A stretch of DNA of 64,000 bases from Streptomyces erythrochromogenes (GCF_036170895.1 NZ_CP108036.1:992001-1056000), one strand, 5' to 3'. Shown: positions 7,920 to 17,442, numbered from the stretch's first letter. Numbers and translations are program-made. Notes: a model not told the origin generated them from the sequence alone.

Positions 7920-9686
7920 GTGTCCCAGGAGGAGCGCAAACGGAGGCAGCGGCTGCGGCTGCCCGTGAAGGCGGCTCTGCCCGGTGCCCATCCGCACGAG
8001 GACGCGGCGCCCGTCACCGACCGGGTGGTCTTCGGAGTCACCGCCGTGCTGACCCTCGGATTCGTCCTCTGGGGAGTCACGGCCACCAGCACGCTGGAGA
8101 GCGTCTCCGACACCTTGCTGAACGGCCTGATGCACAACGCCGGCTGGGCCTTCGTCCTGGCCGCCTCGGGGTTCGTCGTCTTCGCGCTGTGGCTCGCCAT
8201 CAGCCGGTACGGGCGGATCGAGCTGGGCCAGGAGCACGAGAAGCCGGAGTTCAGCACGGTCTCCTGGGTCGCCATGATGTTCAGCGCCGGCATGGGCATC
8301 GGCCTGATGTTCTACGGCGTCAGCGAACCCCTCGCGCACTACACCACTCCCCCGCCGGGCACCGACCCCGCCGACGCGGCGGACGCCATGCAGACGGCAC
8401 TCGCCACCACGCTCTTCCACTGGACACTGCACCCGTGGGCCATCTACGCGGTGGTCGGCCTGGCCATCGCGTACAGCACCTTCCGGCGTCGCAGGCGGCA
8501 GACGATCAGCGCCGTCTTCGTCCCGCTCCTCGGGAAGGAACGGGCGGAGGGCGCACCCGGCCGGGTGATCGACATCCTGGCGATCTTCGCCACGCTGTTC
8601 GGCTCCGCGACCTCCCTGGGCCTCGGTGCGCTCCAGATCGGCAGCGGCATGCACGAGGTGGGCTGGCTGAGCAAAGCGGGGACGGGGCTGCTCGTCGCCA
8701 TCATCGGCGTGCTGACGGTCTGCTTCGTCTTCTCCGCCGTCTCCGGCGTGGAGAAGGGCATCCAATGGCTCTCCAACATCAACATGGTGCTGGCCGTGAC
8801 CCTCGCGGCCTTCGTCTTCGTCGTCGGCCCCACGATCCTGGTGCTCGACCTGATCCCCACCTCCCTCGCCGCGTACTTCGAGGAGCTGCCCCAGCTGGTC
8901 GGCCGCACCGAGGCGTCCACGGGCGGCGGTGACGTCGCCGACTGGCTGAGCAGCTGGACGGTCTTCTACTGGGCGTGGTGGATCTCCTGGACGCCGTTCG
9001 TCGGCATGTTCATCGCCCGCATCAGCCGGGGCCGTACGATCCGCCAGTTCATCGGCGGTGTCATCCTGGTGCCGAGCGCCGTGAGCCTGGTCTGGTTCGC
9101 CATCTTCGGCGGTACGGCCATGCGGCTGCAGGAGCAGGGGGACCTGGGCGACGCGACCACGCCCGAGGCACAGCTCTTCGGCGTGCTCCAGGAGTTCCCG
9201 ATCGCCGGTGTGATGAGCCTGCTCGTGATGGTCCTGGTCGGGATCTTCTTCGTCTCCGGCGCAGACGCGGCGTCGATCGTGATGGGCACCCTCTCCCAGA
9301 AGGGGTCCTTCGAACCCGCCCGGTTCATCGTCGTCTTCTGGGGCGTGGTGACCGGTGGTGTGGCGGCCGTGATGCTGCTGGTCGGGGAGGGCAAGGGCGA
9401 CGCCCTCGCGGGTCTGCAGCACTTGACGATCCTCGTCGCCGCCCCCTTCGTCCTCGTCATGATCGGCATGTGCTGGGCCCTCCTGCGGGACCTCCGCAAG
9501 GACCCGCTCATCGTCCGGGTCGAACTCGCGGAGGAGGCGATGGAGGATGCCGTGATCGCGGGCCACGAGAAGTACGCGGGCGAGTTCGAGATCCGCATCG
9601 GCCCGGCGCAGGACGAGTCACCCGGGGCGACGAAGGACGACCGCGACCGCAAGGACGACCCGGAAACCCCGCCCACGACCAGCTGA
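7920..9686 (+). CDS. BCCT family betaine/choline/carnitine transporter
   Basis: 588 residues with about twelve membrane segments. BCCT signatures seen: SAGMGIGLMFYGVSEP, FHWTLHPWAIYAVVGL, the tryptophan-rich FYWAWWISWTPFVGMF followed by ARISRGRTIR, and SGADAASIVMGTLSQ. The basic N-terminus (QEERKRRQRLRL) and acidic/charged C-terminal tail lie in the cytoplasm, as in osmosensing BetP-like carriers. These sodium- or proton-coupled transporters import compatible solutes on hyperosmotic stress. The GTG at 7920 is preferred because GAAAGG ends eight bases before it. It stands alone as a single transcription unit. Confidence 0.93.
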   Translation: MSQEERKRRQRLRLPVKAALPGAHPHEDAAPVTDRVVFGVTAVLTLGFVLWGVTATSTLESVSDTLLNGLMHNAGWAFVLAASGFVVFALWLAISRYGRIELGQEHEKPEFSTVSWVAMMFSAGMGIGLMFYGVSEPLAHYTTPPPGTDPADAADAMQTALATTLFHWTLHPWAIYAVVGLAIAYSTFRRRRRQTISAVFVPLLGKERAEGAPGRVIDILAIFATLFGSATSLGLGALQIGSGMHEVGWLSKAGTGLLVAIIGVLTVCFVFSAVSGVEKGIQWLSNINMVLAVTLAAFVFVVGPTILVLDLIPTSLAAYFEELPQLVGRTEASTGGGDVADWLSSWTVFYWAWWISWTPFVGMFIARISRGRTIRQFIGGVILVPSAVSLVWFAIFGGTAMRLQEQGDLGDATTPEAQLFGVLQEFPIAGVMSLLVMVLVGIFFVSGADAASIVMGTLSQKGSFEPARFIVVFWGVVTGGVAAVMLLVGEGKGDALAGLQHLTILVAAPFVLVMIGMCWALLRDLRKDPLIVRVELAEEAMEDAVIAGHEKYAGEFEIRIGPAQDESPGATKDDRDRKDDPETPPTTS

Positions 9687-10091
9687 CCAGCGCGACGGCA
9701 CCAACGGGGTGAGCGGCGGGCGGGGCCCGGTGTCTCGCTGGGACTCGACTCGGCGGTGCACGCCATCAACACGGTGCTGGGCAAGGCCGACCGCCGCCTG
9801 GCCCGATGGCAGAGCGCCTGAGACTGCCCGCGGCGAGGAGGGCTCGGTGATCGTGTTCCCGGCGCTGCCCGCGTTGGCGCAGGCGCGCTCGCCGAAGGAG
9901 GGGCCTGCGCCGGGGCGGCGAAAGGGTTGGCGCGCGGGGCCGGCGGAACCGGGTACCGTCTTTGTCATGTTCTTCCAGAGGCCGATCTACGAGTGAGGGC
10001 GTGATGGGCCCCTGCCGGCGTCCTCGGACGCCGCCGCCCGTCCCCCACCGATGAGTCCGTAGATCACTTCACATCACCACCGGGAGAACCC
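9687..10091. other. Intergenic region with a possible short remnant
   Basis: No supportable gene. Around 9750-9822 one frame reads GVSLGLDSAVHAINTVLG and then a KADRR-to-QSA end before a stop. It looks like the tail of a protein but is too short to assign. The last 20 bases contain the GGGAG ribosome binding site of the next gene. Confidence 0.4.
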
Positions 10092-10307
10092 GTGACCGAC
10101 AGCAAGAACATCAACAACCCCGTGGGCCAGGGCGGCGGCCAGCGCAAGAAGCTGTCCCGCGCCGAACGCCAGAACAACGGCCCGCACCGCAACCTCGACC
10201 GCCAGGGTGCCGCCGACAAGAAGGCGGAGCTGGTGCGCAAGATGCGCGAGAAGGCACGCGCAGCCGAGGCCGCCGAGCAGGCGAGCGACGACACCGCACA
10301 GAGCTGA
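10092..10307 (+). CDS. DUF6243 family small basic protein
   Basis: A 71-residue, highly charged, probably disordered protein: GQGGGQRKKLSRAERQNNGP, then a Lys/Glu/Ala-rich helix (DKKAELVRKMREKARAAEAA). It matches the streptomycete DUF6243 family, whose role is unknown. A GTG start follows GGGAG at a good distance. It stands alone. Confidence 0.8.
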   Translation: MTDSKNINNPVGQGGGQRKKLSRAERQNNGPHRNLDRQGAADKKAELVRKMREKARAAEAAEQASDDTAQS

Positions 10308-10563
10308 CGCACCGCACGGGCATCAGGTGGTGGTGCCGCGCGTTCCGCCGGTCACGACGACCGACCGGTCCTGCCGGGGAGTGAAGGTCATCACTCGCCC
10401 ACTTCGCCCTCCCGACATCACGGATGTCGGCGCTGTCGGCGTGGGCTGGTGAACGGAGCCTGATCCGCGACGCTCCCGGTCCCCCTCGCGTCACCCGGTC
10501 AGCAGCTGCGGGCGCACCGAGAACACGGCGTCCGGGTGCGGTCGGCACCGGTCGGCGGCCCCG

Positions 10564-11835
10564 TCAGCCGGCCGCCCGGCGCCTGCCCCGTCCGCGGCGC
10601 GGGTACGGCAGGAGCCGCGGCGAGCGTTTGGCGGCCACGTCCTCGAGCCAGCCGAAGGTCAGCACCAGCAGCCCGATCAGCGGGAGCGCCACCAGCAGCG
10701 TGAACCACTGGCTGGCCAGCAGCCACTGGAAGTTCGCGTAGACGAAGGGGACGCTCCAGAGCGGGTCGATCAGCGGGACGGCGGCCACCAGGGCGGCCTG
10801 GTGCCAGAGGTAGACGCTGACGGCGCGTGCGTTGAGCAGGCTGACCAGGCCGTTCCAGCGTTCCAGTGGCCGGGGCCACCGCTCCCAGGACGGGCTGACG
10901 TGGAGCAGGATGGCGACGAAGCCGACGGACCACAGGGCCTGGGCGATCGGCCAGGACTCGATGTCGGTTGCCACGGTCGGATCGACCGGACGGGTCTGCA
11001 GGTACCAGAAGCCGGCCACCATGATCAGCGGCGCGACGGACGGCAGTACGTACTGCGGGATCTTCCTGAGCAGCCCCTCCTGGTGGGCCATGCCGAGGAT
11101 CCAGCAGGCACCGAAGGTGGCGAAGTCGTTGGCGGTCTCCCAGACCCGGCCGTAGACGAACTCCTGGTCGGCGAAGAGCGCGTTCATGACGATCACCATC
11201 GCCAGGGGGGCGGACAGCGTCGCCACGGGGAAGCGTCGCAGTGCCCGCAGCAGCAGCGGCGAGAAGAGGACGTACCAGAGGTAGGCCCGGAGGTACCAGA
11301 GCGGGACGATGACCTGCGCGGCCCAGGTGTGTTCCACGAGCCCGAAACCGGAGAGCTCGTCCGCGTACGGAGGGGTGCTCAACGGCAGGATCCAGAAGGC
11401 CAGCTTGGCCCACCACCAAGTGGGGTGGCCCTCGGCCTGGGGGCCCCAGCCCGCGAGGATCTGGAGGGCGATCATGACGGCACCGAACAGCCACATCGGC
11501 GGCAGCAGCCGGCGCAGTCGGCCGCGGACCACCCCGAGCGCGGGACGGCTGAGCGAGCGGGCCATCAGTGCGCCGGCCAGGGCGAACATCACGCCCATCG
11601 ACGGGAAGACGAGAGGCAGCCAGAACCAGCCGAAGTTGTGGTAGAGCACCACTCGCGCCAGCGCCAGCGCACGCAGCAGGTCGAGATAGCGGTCGCGGCC
11701 GCCCTTGTGCGAGGCCGGCACCGACTCATGCGGCTCCGACTCCTGTGGCTCCGGATTCGGCTCGGCCCGCAGCGCGGCTGGGACTCTCAGCTGGATGGTG
11801 TCCCGGTTGCGGTCGAGTCCGGTGGACGCGTGCAT
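10564..11835 (-). CDS. Membrane acyltransferase 3 (OafA/YrhL-like)
   Basis: 423 residues with about ten membrane segments. The Acyl_transf_3 pattern is present: RYLDLLRALALARVVLYHNF with the family's early basic/His positions, MGVMFALAGALMA, and a late SVYLWHQAAL segment. Such enzymes acetylate or otherwise acylate extracellular polysaccharides. The ATG at 11835 lies just two bases after the stop of the deacetylase/glycosyltransferase gene, and its ribosome binding site (GGTGGAGG) lies inside that gene. The two are therefore almost certainly one operon, and the product probably modifies the glycan made by the upstream enzyme. The N-terminal 45 residues are polar and Pro/Glu-rich. Confidence 0.88.
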   Translation of the reverse strand: MHASTGLDRNRDTIQLRVPAALRAEPNPEPQESEPHESVPASHKGGRDRYLDLLRALALARVVLYHNFGWFWLPLVFPSMGVMFALAGALMARSLSRPALGVVRGRLRRLLPPMWLFGAVMIALQILAGWGPQAEGHPTWWWAKLAFWILPLSTPPYADELSGFGLVEHTWAAQVIVPLWYLRAYLWYVLFSPLLLRALRRFPVATLSAPLAMVIVMNALFADQEFVYGRVWETANDFATFGACWILGMAHQEGLLRKIPQYVLPSVAPLIMVAGFWYLQTRPVDPTVATDIESWPIAQALWSVGFVAILLHVSPSWERWPRPLERWNGLVSLLNARAVSVYLWHQAALVAAVPLIDPLWSVPFVYANFQWLLASQWFTLLVALPLIGLLVLTFGWLEDVAAKRSPRLLPYPRRGRGRRRAAG

Positions 11836-11837
11836 GG

Positions 11838-13988
11838 TCAGGCCTCCACCGGCACGGCGACCTCACCGGTGCGCCGGAGCTTCTGCCAGCGCAGTCGGCC
11901 ACCGGTCATCGCCGTGATCGCGGACTGCAACAGGACGATGTACATGAGCTGCCGGTAGACCAGTTGCTGGATCGGCAGGCTGATCAGGTGCCAGGGCTTC
12001 TCGCGGTCGAGCCGGAAGGCGTACCAGGACAGTGCGGCCTGGAGCAGGATGAAGCCGCCCCAGCTGGTGAGGGTGATCGGGGCGTCCCCGAACAGCACGC
12101 CGTACAGCAGGAACATGTCGACCAGCGGCGCCAGCAGCGGGGCGACCACACCGAACAGCACGATCAGCGGCAGCCCGAGCCGGCCGAAGCGCCCGGCCGG
12201 GCCGCGGGAGGTCACGGCACCGCGGTGCTTCCACATCGCCTGCATGCTGCCGTAGCTCCAGCGGTACCGCTGGGACCAGAGCTGCTGGAGGCTGGCGGGG
12301 GCCTCGGTCCAGGCGCGGGCGTGCTCGGCGTAGACGATCCGCCAGCCGTCGCAGAGCACGGCGATGGTGATGTCGGTGTCCTCGGCGAGGGTGTCGTCGC
12401 TCATCCCGCCGACCCGCCGCAGGGCCTCCTTGCGGAAGGCGCCGACCGCACCGGGGATCGTCGGGATGACGCCCAGCACGTCGTACATCCGGCGGTCCAG
12501 GTTGTGGCCGAGGACGTACTCGATGTGCTGCCAGGCGCCGATCAGGCTCTCTCGGTTGCCGACCTTGGCGTTGCCCGCGACCGCGCCGATCGCCGCGTCC
12601 GCGAAGGGCTGGACCAGCTCTCGCACGGTGGACGGCTCGAAGACTGTGTCGCCGTCCATCATCACGATGATGTCGTGCGAGGCGGCCGCGATTCCGGTGT
12701 TGAGCGCGGTGGACTTGCCACCGTTGGCCTTGCGGATCAACCGCACGAACGGCAGGTCCATCTCCTCCACGATGTCCGCGGTGCCGTCCGTGGAGCCGTC
12801 GTCGATGACGATCACCTCGATCGGATGGTCGCCTGCGGCCAGGGAGCGGAGGGTGTTGGCTACGCACTCGCGTTCGTTGTAGGCCGGGACCAGTACGGTG
12901 ACCGGCTCGGTCACCGGTGGCCCCCAGGCGTCGCGCCGTTTGGAGCGGCGGGCATGGATCGGTGCCAGGACGATCATCAGCGCGAAGCGCCCGAAGTTGA
13001 GGAAGCCGACGACGGCCAGCAGCCCGACCAGCACCGGCAGGGTGTGCACGGCGACCTGGGTGGCCCAGATGAATCCCTTGCCCGCCCACAGCTGGAATCC
13101 GTCCACCGGCACGGTGGCGCTGGAGGCACCGAGGGCGTCGGAGATGGTGGTGAAGCGGTAGCCGTCGGCCTGCAGCTTGTCGATGATCTGCACGAGCGCG
13201 GCGAGGGTCTGGGTGCGGTCGCCACCCGCGTCGTGCAGCAGGATCAGCGCGCCGGCTCCCGGCTTGGCGGGCATCGCGGCCTTGACGATCGCGTCGACGC
13301 CGGGGCGCTTCCAGTCGTCGGTGTCGCGGTCGATGAACGCGGTGAGGTAGCCCCGCGCGCCCACGTACTTGATCACCGGGTAGTTCCAGTCGTCCATCGC
13401 GGTCGCGTCGGAGGAGTACGGCGGGCGGAACAGAGCGGAGTGGACGCCCGCGACGCCGGCCAGCGCCAGCTGCGTCTGCGCGAGCTCCCAGCTGATCCGG
13501 GCGTGGGACTGGTACACCAGGTCGGGGTGGGTGAAGGTGTGCACGCCGAGTTCGTGGCCGCCCGCGACGATCTGTCGGATCAGTTCCGGGTTGCGCGTGG
13601 TCATCGCGCCGGTGACGAAGAAGTCCGCCCGGACCTTGCGGGACGCGAGCACCTCCAGGATCTTCGGAGTCCACTCGGGCGAGGGACCGTCGTCGAAGCT
13701 CAGCACCGCGGTCCGGTCGGGGATGTGGTAGCTCACCGGGTGCTCGTTCTTGGCGCCGCGCGCGTCGATGACCGGGCCGCCCTTGAGCAGGCTCTGCGGC
13801 ACGGTGTCCTTGTCGACCGAGATCGCGATCCGGGAGTCGTGGAACGCCTCGTTGGTGGCGAGGCCGCGCAGGACGAGGAGCGCGAGCAGGCAGGCCAGCA
13901 GGGACAGCGGCATGAAGAAGCGCAACGGCGGCGCGGCCAGTCGGCGCGGCCTCAGCAGGGACTGCCGGCGGCGCTGGTGGCGGGACAA
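11838..13988 (-). CDS. Bifunctional polysaccharide deacetylase / GT2 glycosyltransferase (MatB-like)
   Basis: 716 residues. After an N-terminal membrane anchor (about 25-44) comes a NodB-type deacetylase (about 90-300): TAVLSFDDGPSPEWTP gives the catalytic Asp pair and HTFTHPD the metal His pair, with FRPPYSS and LILLHDAGG. After one membrane segment follows a processive GT2 domain (about 365-600): VTVLVPAYNE, VIDDGSTDGT, MMDGDTVF, a TLAEDTD acceptor-binding motif and QRYRW. C-terminal membrane helices complete the synthase. This matches the described MatB of Streptomyces, implicated in a PNAG-like adhesive glycan and pellet formation; equivalence is inferred from architecture. A TTG start follows AGGAG seven bases upstream. 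Confidence 0.88.
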   Translation of the reverse strand: MSRHQRRRQSLLRPRRLAAPPLRFFMPLSLLACLLALLVLRGLATNEAFHDSRIAISVDKDTVPQSLLKGGPVIDARGAKNEHPVSYHIPDRTAVLSFDDGPSPEWTPKILEVLASRKVRADFFVTGAMTTRNPELIRQIVAGGHELGVHTFTHPDLVYQSHARISWELAQTQLALAGVAGVHSALFRPPYSSDATAMDDWNYPVIKYVGARGYLTAFIDRDTDDWKRPGVDAIVKAAMPAKPGAGALILLHDAGGDRTQTLAALVQIIDKLQADGYRFTTISDALGASSATVPVDGFQLWAGKGFIWATQVAVHTLPVLVGLLAVVGFLNFGRFALMIVLAPIHARRSKRRDAWGPPVTEPVTVLVPAYNERECVANTLRSLAAGDHPIEVIVIDDGSTDGTADIVEEMDLPFVRLIRKANGGKSTALNTGIAAASHDIIVMMDGDTVFEPSTVRELVQPFADAAIGAVAGNAKVGNRESLIGAWQHIEYVLGHNLDRRMYDVLGVIPTIPGAVGAFRKEALRRVGGMSDDTLAEDTDITIAVLCDGWRIVYAEHARAWTEAPASLQQLWSQRYRWSYGSMQAMWKHRGAVTSRGPAGRFGRLGLPLIVLFGVVAPLLAPLVDMFLLYGVLFGDAPITLTSWGGFILLQAALSWYAFRLDREKPWHLISLPIQQLVYRQLMYIVLLQSAITAMTGGRLRWQKLRRTGEVAVPVEA

Positions 13989-14018
13989 TGACGCTCCTGG
14001 AGATGGTGGTGCGGGTGA

Positions 14019-14471
14019 TCAGGGCTGCTTGGCCGGCTGGCCCGAAGGCTTCGCCCCGCGCGGCGCGGTGGCGCCGGGCTTCGGTGTCGCCCCGGTCTTC
14101 GTGATGGCGGCTGCGGTCTTCGACGGGGTTGCCGCGGCCTTCGACGTGGCGGCCGGGTCCTTCGTCCGGGGTGTCGCGGACCGCGCGACCGTCAGGGGCG
14201 CGGGCGACGCGGCCGACGGGGACGACGGGGTGGACGACAGCGGCGGCACGGGGGTGCGTGACGCAACGGGCGACCGTGAGGGCTGAGCGGGTACGCCCAT
14301 CGCCGGGGCGTCCGCCTGCACACCGACCAGGCTGCTCGCCATGGCGACCGCCAGGACGGCGCCGACGACGGAGACCGGCCAGCCGAAGCCACGCAGCAGG
14401 CGACCGCGCAGACCCGACTCGTCGACGAACACCGGTGCGGGAGCGGGCACATCAAGGCCCGAGTCGGACAT
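14019..14471 (-). CDS. Small single-pass membrane protein with Ser/Thr/Pro-rich tail (MatA position)
   Basis: 150 residues. A short cytoplasmic N-terminus (LDVPAPAPVFVDESGLRGRL) precedes one membrane helix (VVGAVLAVAMASSLVGVQA, about 38-56) and an extracellular tail rich in Ala, Pro, Ser, Thr and Lys that looks disordered. It precedes the deacetylase/synthase gene by 30 bases on the same strand, the place occupied by matA in described mat loci, and may assist glycan synthesis or export. That role is inference from position. The ATG at 14471 is preferred (GGGG upstream); 14483 is also possible. Confidence 0.6.
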   Translation of the reverse strand: MSDSGLDVPAPAPVFVDESGLRGRLLRGFGWPVSVVGAVLAVAMASSLVGVQADAPAMGVPAQPSRSPVASRTPVPPLSSTPSSPSAASPAPLTVARSATPRTKDPAATSKAAATPSKTAAAITKTGATPKPGATAPRGAKPSGQPAKQP

Positions 14472-14849
14472 TTCAGACCCCATGGGGTGCGTCGATCCAT
14501 GCTGGCTGGAATTGATAACTGGGCGCACCTTGCGAGGCCTTCCATTGCAGGGTACGTAGACCACCGGATCGCAGGGCGAACGCTAGCGCATCGACCCGTG
14601 CCGAATTGGGCCCGATATATCTCTTTAGACCAATCTATCCAGGCGCCGTGACCGGATCGAAACGCCATTTGCCGGTACCGGCCAGTAGGCCCGCCCTACG
14701 GTCGCCGGGCACGGGCCGGGACTGGTAGGAGCTAGTTTCAGCCAAACTCCCTTCGCCGGAGCCTTAGGATGTCGCCCTCGTCGGATCAGCTGCCGGTCCC
14801 ATGCAAGAGGGCGTGTCCAGAACCGCCTCGTACGCCCCAAGGAGTCCCT
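14472..14849. promoter_or_regulatory. Divergent promoter region of the glycan operon and GH16 gene
   Basis: 378 bases between divergent starts, with AT-rich patches at about 14500-14520 and 14610-14640 (GATATATCTCTTTAG) that stand out from the surrounding GC-rich DNA. I see no gene. Promoters for both directions must lie here, but specific -10/-35 boxes cannot be assigned. Confidence 0.5.
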
Positions 14850-15788
14850 GTGAGCCAGCCTCGCCGCATCTCTCGTCGTCGCGCGTGGACCGCGCTCACG
14901 CTTCCCGCCCTCTTGTGCGTCCTCGCGGCGTGTTCCGGTGGCCCGGTCGACGATGCCGCCGCGCCCGCCGCCGACGCCTCGCCGACCCCGTCCGGACCGC
15001 CGGGAACCCTGTTCGACAACTTCCACTACAGCGGCCCCGACGACCCCTCGCTCGCCGCCCACGGGTGGGAGGTCCGGACCGACGGGGGCGGCCCGGGGAT
15101 CAAGAACACCTGGTCCACCACCGGCGCGGGCTTCCCCTCCGACACGACCGCCCAGGGCGGCAGGGTCCTACAGCTGCAGTCCTCCACCGACGGCACCGAG
15201 CGGGGCACCAGGCAGGTCGAGGTGCAGAGCACCGGCAAGAACCTCTTCACGGGGACCTTCGCCGCCCGGGTCCACTTCAGCGACAGGCCGACAAGCGGCC
15301 GCAACGGCGACCACGTCGTCCAGACCTTCTTCCCGATCTCCCCTTCGGACGCCTCGGACGACTACAGCGAACTCGACTTCGAGTACCTGCCGAACGGCGG
15401 CTGGGGCTCGACGGGTCCGCGGCTCGACAACGTCAGCTGGTACAAGGCCGATCCGCCGGACCGGGTCAACCACACGCTCAAGCAGCGCCTCGAGGGCTGG
15501 CACACCCTGATGATCACCGCCATGGACGGAAAGGTCACCTACTCGCTGGACGGCAAGGACCTGTTCACCAGCTCCGGCAAGTACGTCCCGCGCGAGAAGA
15601 TGGACATCCACTTCAGCAACTGGTTCGTCGACCTCCCCTTCGCAAGCGGCCCGCGCACATGGGACATGAAGGTCAACTGGGTCTACTTCAAGGCCGACGA
15701 GGCCGTGTCCCAGGCGGACGTCCAAAAGACGGTGGACGGCTTCTACAACACCGGCATCAACCACATCAACACCGTCCCGAAGGCCTGA
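14850..15788 (+). CDS. GH16-like glycan hydrolase lipoprotein
   Basis: 312 residues. A signal peptide ends in the lipobox LCVLAAC, with Cys at about residue 30, so the protein is lipid-anchored outside the membrane. The body resembles a GH16 jelly-roll: TWSTTGAGF, FAARVHFSD, and the catalytic loop SELDFEYLPNG with the ExDxxE-type arrangement, then WHTLMITAMDGKVTYSLDG. GH16 enzymes cleave beta-glucans or galactans. The GTG at 14850 has AAGGAG upstream. It diverges from the mat-like operon, which suggests it trims or remodels the same glycan; this is inferred from context only. Confidence 0.82.
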   Translation: MSQPRRISRRRAWTALTLPALLCVLAACSGGPVDDAAAPAADASPTPSGPPGTLFDNFHYSGPDDPSLAAHGWEVRTDGGGPGIKNTWSTTGAGFPSDTTAQGGRVLQLQSSTDGTERGTRQVEVQSTGKNLFTGTFAARVHFSDRPTSGRNGDHVVQTFFPISPSDASDDYSELDFEYLPNGGWGSTGPRLDNVSWYKADPPDRVNHTLKQRLEGWHTLMITAMDGKVTYSLDGKDLFTSSGKYVPREKMDIHFSNWFVDLPFASGPRTWDMKVNWVYFKADEAVSQADVQKTVDGFYNTGINHINTVPKA

Positions 15789-15844
15789 CCCCGTCCCGGA
15801 CACGGCCGCTCTCCGCCCGGTCTGCGAGGATCTTGCAGACGTAC

Positions 15845-15866
15845 GCGTCCCCGGGTGCGGGGACGC
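15845..15866 (+). terminator. Hairpin downstream of the GH16 gene
   Basis: GCGTCCCC (15845-15852) pairs with GGGGACGC (15859-15866) over a six-base loop, 57 bases after the GH16 stop. A second short stem, GTCTGC-N9-GCAGAC, lies just upstream. Confidence 0.5.
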
Positions 15867-16325
15867 ACGGCATCCATCGGCGCGACAGCCATCCGTGCGC
15901 AGTCCCGCGCGCAGATGTCGTCGCGCGTCGTCCTCGGCGCGGCCCGCCGACGCAGGGGTTCTCCGGTCAGCTGTGCTGTGACGAGGGTGCTGACGAGGCC
16001 CTGGTTCTTGCCGAGGTTCGGCCCGGGACCGGGAGGTTGGGGATCCGGCCCGCCGCCACGGGCAGCCGCCATCGGCGCGACAGGGCCTCGGCCTCCTTCT
16101 CCACGGCGAGTGACCCCCATCCGCATCCGGGTGATCCGCTCGTCGATCGCTTCGAACGCGCCGCCCGGTCGGGGACCAAGGCCCAACTCAGGAGTGGGCA
16201 CACCAACGCATTCATTGGCTGTCCGCGAGCGTGGCGATCCGCTGTGACAGCCGATCAACAGCACGATCAGCATCTCCCGTCGGTGCAGAGCCAACGACAC
16301 CAGCACACCTCGCTCGCCGAGTTGA
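15867..16325. other. Stretch without a supportable gene
   Basis: Open frames occur on both strands, but none has a convincing start, codon pattern or motif. The region adjoins a probable gene remnant and may be decayed coding DNA. Confidence 0.4.
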
Positions 16326-16445
16326 GCGAACGATGCGATTCGTACCCTCCTGGATCTGGCCCCGTCGCAAGCCGTGGTGTTGCGGGACGGCCTGCCCGTG
16401 GGGGTCGCGGCTCGCCGCCAGCGCGAGCAGGAGGTGATCCGGTGA
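16326..16445 (+). pseudogene. Possible P-type ATPase fragment
   Basis: Between two stops one frame encodes NDAIRTLLDLAPSQAVVLRD followed by GLPVGVAARR. This resembles the segment just before the actuator domain of cation-transporting P-type ATPases (usually LLDLAP...VLRDG...V). Nothing before or after continues the match, so at best it is a 39-residue relic. Recognition is from memory of the family and is weak. Confidence 0.3.
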
Positions 16446-16666
16446 CGCCGAGTGCCCGTGCGGCTGCCGAATCGGCACCGGTGGGTGATGCTCGCGTCGG
16501 TGAGACCGTTGGCGTCCTCGATTCGAAGTTCATGGGAGTTGGGCTGCTGTTGGGAGCGTCGGGTGATCACTCTTTCCCGCGAGTCCATCCGATGATCGGT
16601 CTGGCGGACTGCCCGGTGCCGAACCGCCTTCGGGACAACGCCCCGCCGCTCCCGTTGCAGGTCGAC
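16446..16666. other. Stretch without a supportable gene
   Basis: Continuation of the uncertain region after the possible ATPase relic. No frame has recognisable motifs, and the 3' end of the TetR gene begins at 16667. Confidence 0.4.
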
Positions 16667-17302
16667 TTACTGCAGCAGCTTCAGGGCTGCAGTCGCCAGT
16701 CTTTGTGCGGTGAGGTGTTGTTCGTCGGTCGGCAGGATGAGATGGCTGATGGTCATGCGGACGATGACGTCCGCGGCCATCTGCACGGACTCTGTGTGCT
16801 GATGTGGGTATCGCGTGGCCAGCCAGCCCTGGACGAGGGTTTGACCGGCATCGAAGATCGGGTCCGCTCGGGCGGTGAGGTAGGGCAGGAGGCTGTCGGA
16901 GCCCTTTCGGGCGGCTGTGATGACGGCCCTTATGAGGGGCTGGTTGTCGGCCTCCTGAAGTACATACAGGATGGCCACCCGGAGGCAGGCATGGGAATCG
17001 GGCACGCCCGGATAGAGGACATCGGCCACACCCGCCAGAAACTGCTGGGTTTCACGGACTACCAGCGCACGGCCCAGGCCGGCACGGTTGCCGAACTCCT
17101 TGTACACCGACGGGCGCGACACTTCGGCGCGGACAGCGACGGCCAAGAGGCTGACCTGGTCCCAGCCGGCTTCGCACGTGAGGTCGCGAGCGGCGTCCAA
17201 TACGCGCTGCCTCATCTGTTTGCGCCAGGCAACGCGCGGGGGGTCGGGTACAGGATCACCTGTGAGTGCCGCCACTTCGATCCGGTGCCTTGCCGCCGCC
17301 AT
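16667..17302 (-). CDS. TetR/AcrR family transcriptional regulator
   Basis: 211 residues. The N-terminal TetR helix-turn-helix reads RQRVLDAARDLTCEAGWDQV, then SLLAVAVRAEVSRPSVYKEF, then GNRAGLGRALV (about residues 28-80). A helical ligand and dimerisation domain follows with no recognisable effector signature. The ATG at 17302 follows a stretch of non-conserved sequence. It lies downstream of the beta-helix gene on the same strand with 140 bases between them; its regulon cannot be inferred. Confidence 0.85.
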   Translation of the reverse strand: MAAARHRIEVAALTGDPVPDPPRVAWRKQMRQRVLDAARDLTCEAGWDQVSLLAVAVRAEVSRPSVYKEFGNRAGLGRALVVRETQQFLAGVADVLYPGVPDSHACLRVAILYVLQEADNQPLIRAVITAARKGSDSLLPYLTARADPIFDAGQTLVQGWLATRYPHQHTESVQMAADVIVRMTISHLILPTDEQHLTAQRLATAALKLLQ

Positions 17303-17442
17303 AGTGGCCAGTCTGCCAGGGGCCGAAGTCCGTTCGGCGAACCGGGCTCGTGAGTGCGGGTCCGGCGGGCGCGGTGGTGCCGACCCCTGGAGAGGCGGCG
17401 GGGCCGGCACCACGTCCTGGCGCTCCGAGTGATCCGCAGGAA

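Noticed and set aside
9709..9996. 95-codon plus-strand open frame after the BCCT gene
   Set aside because: Arg/Pro/Ala-rich composition, no ribosome binding site and no recognisable motif.
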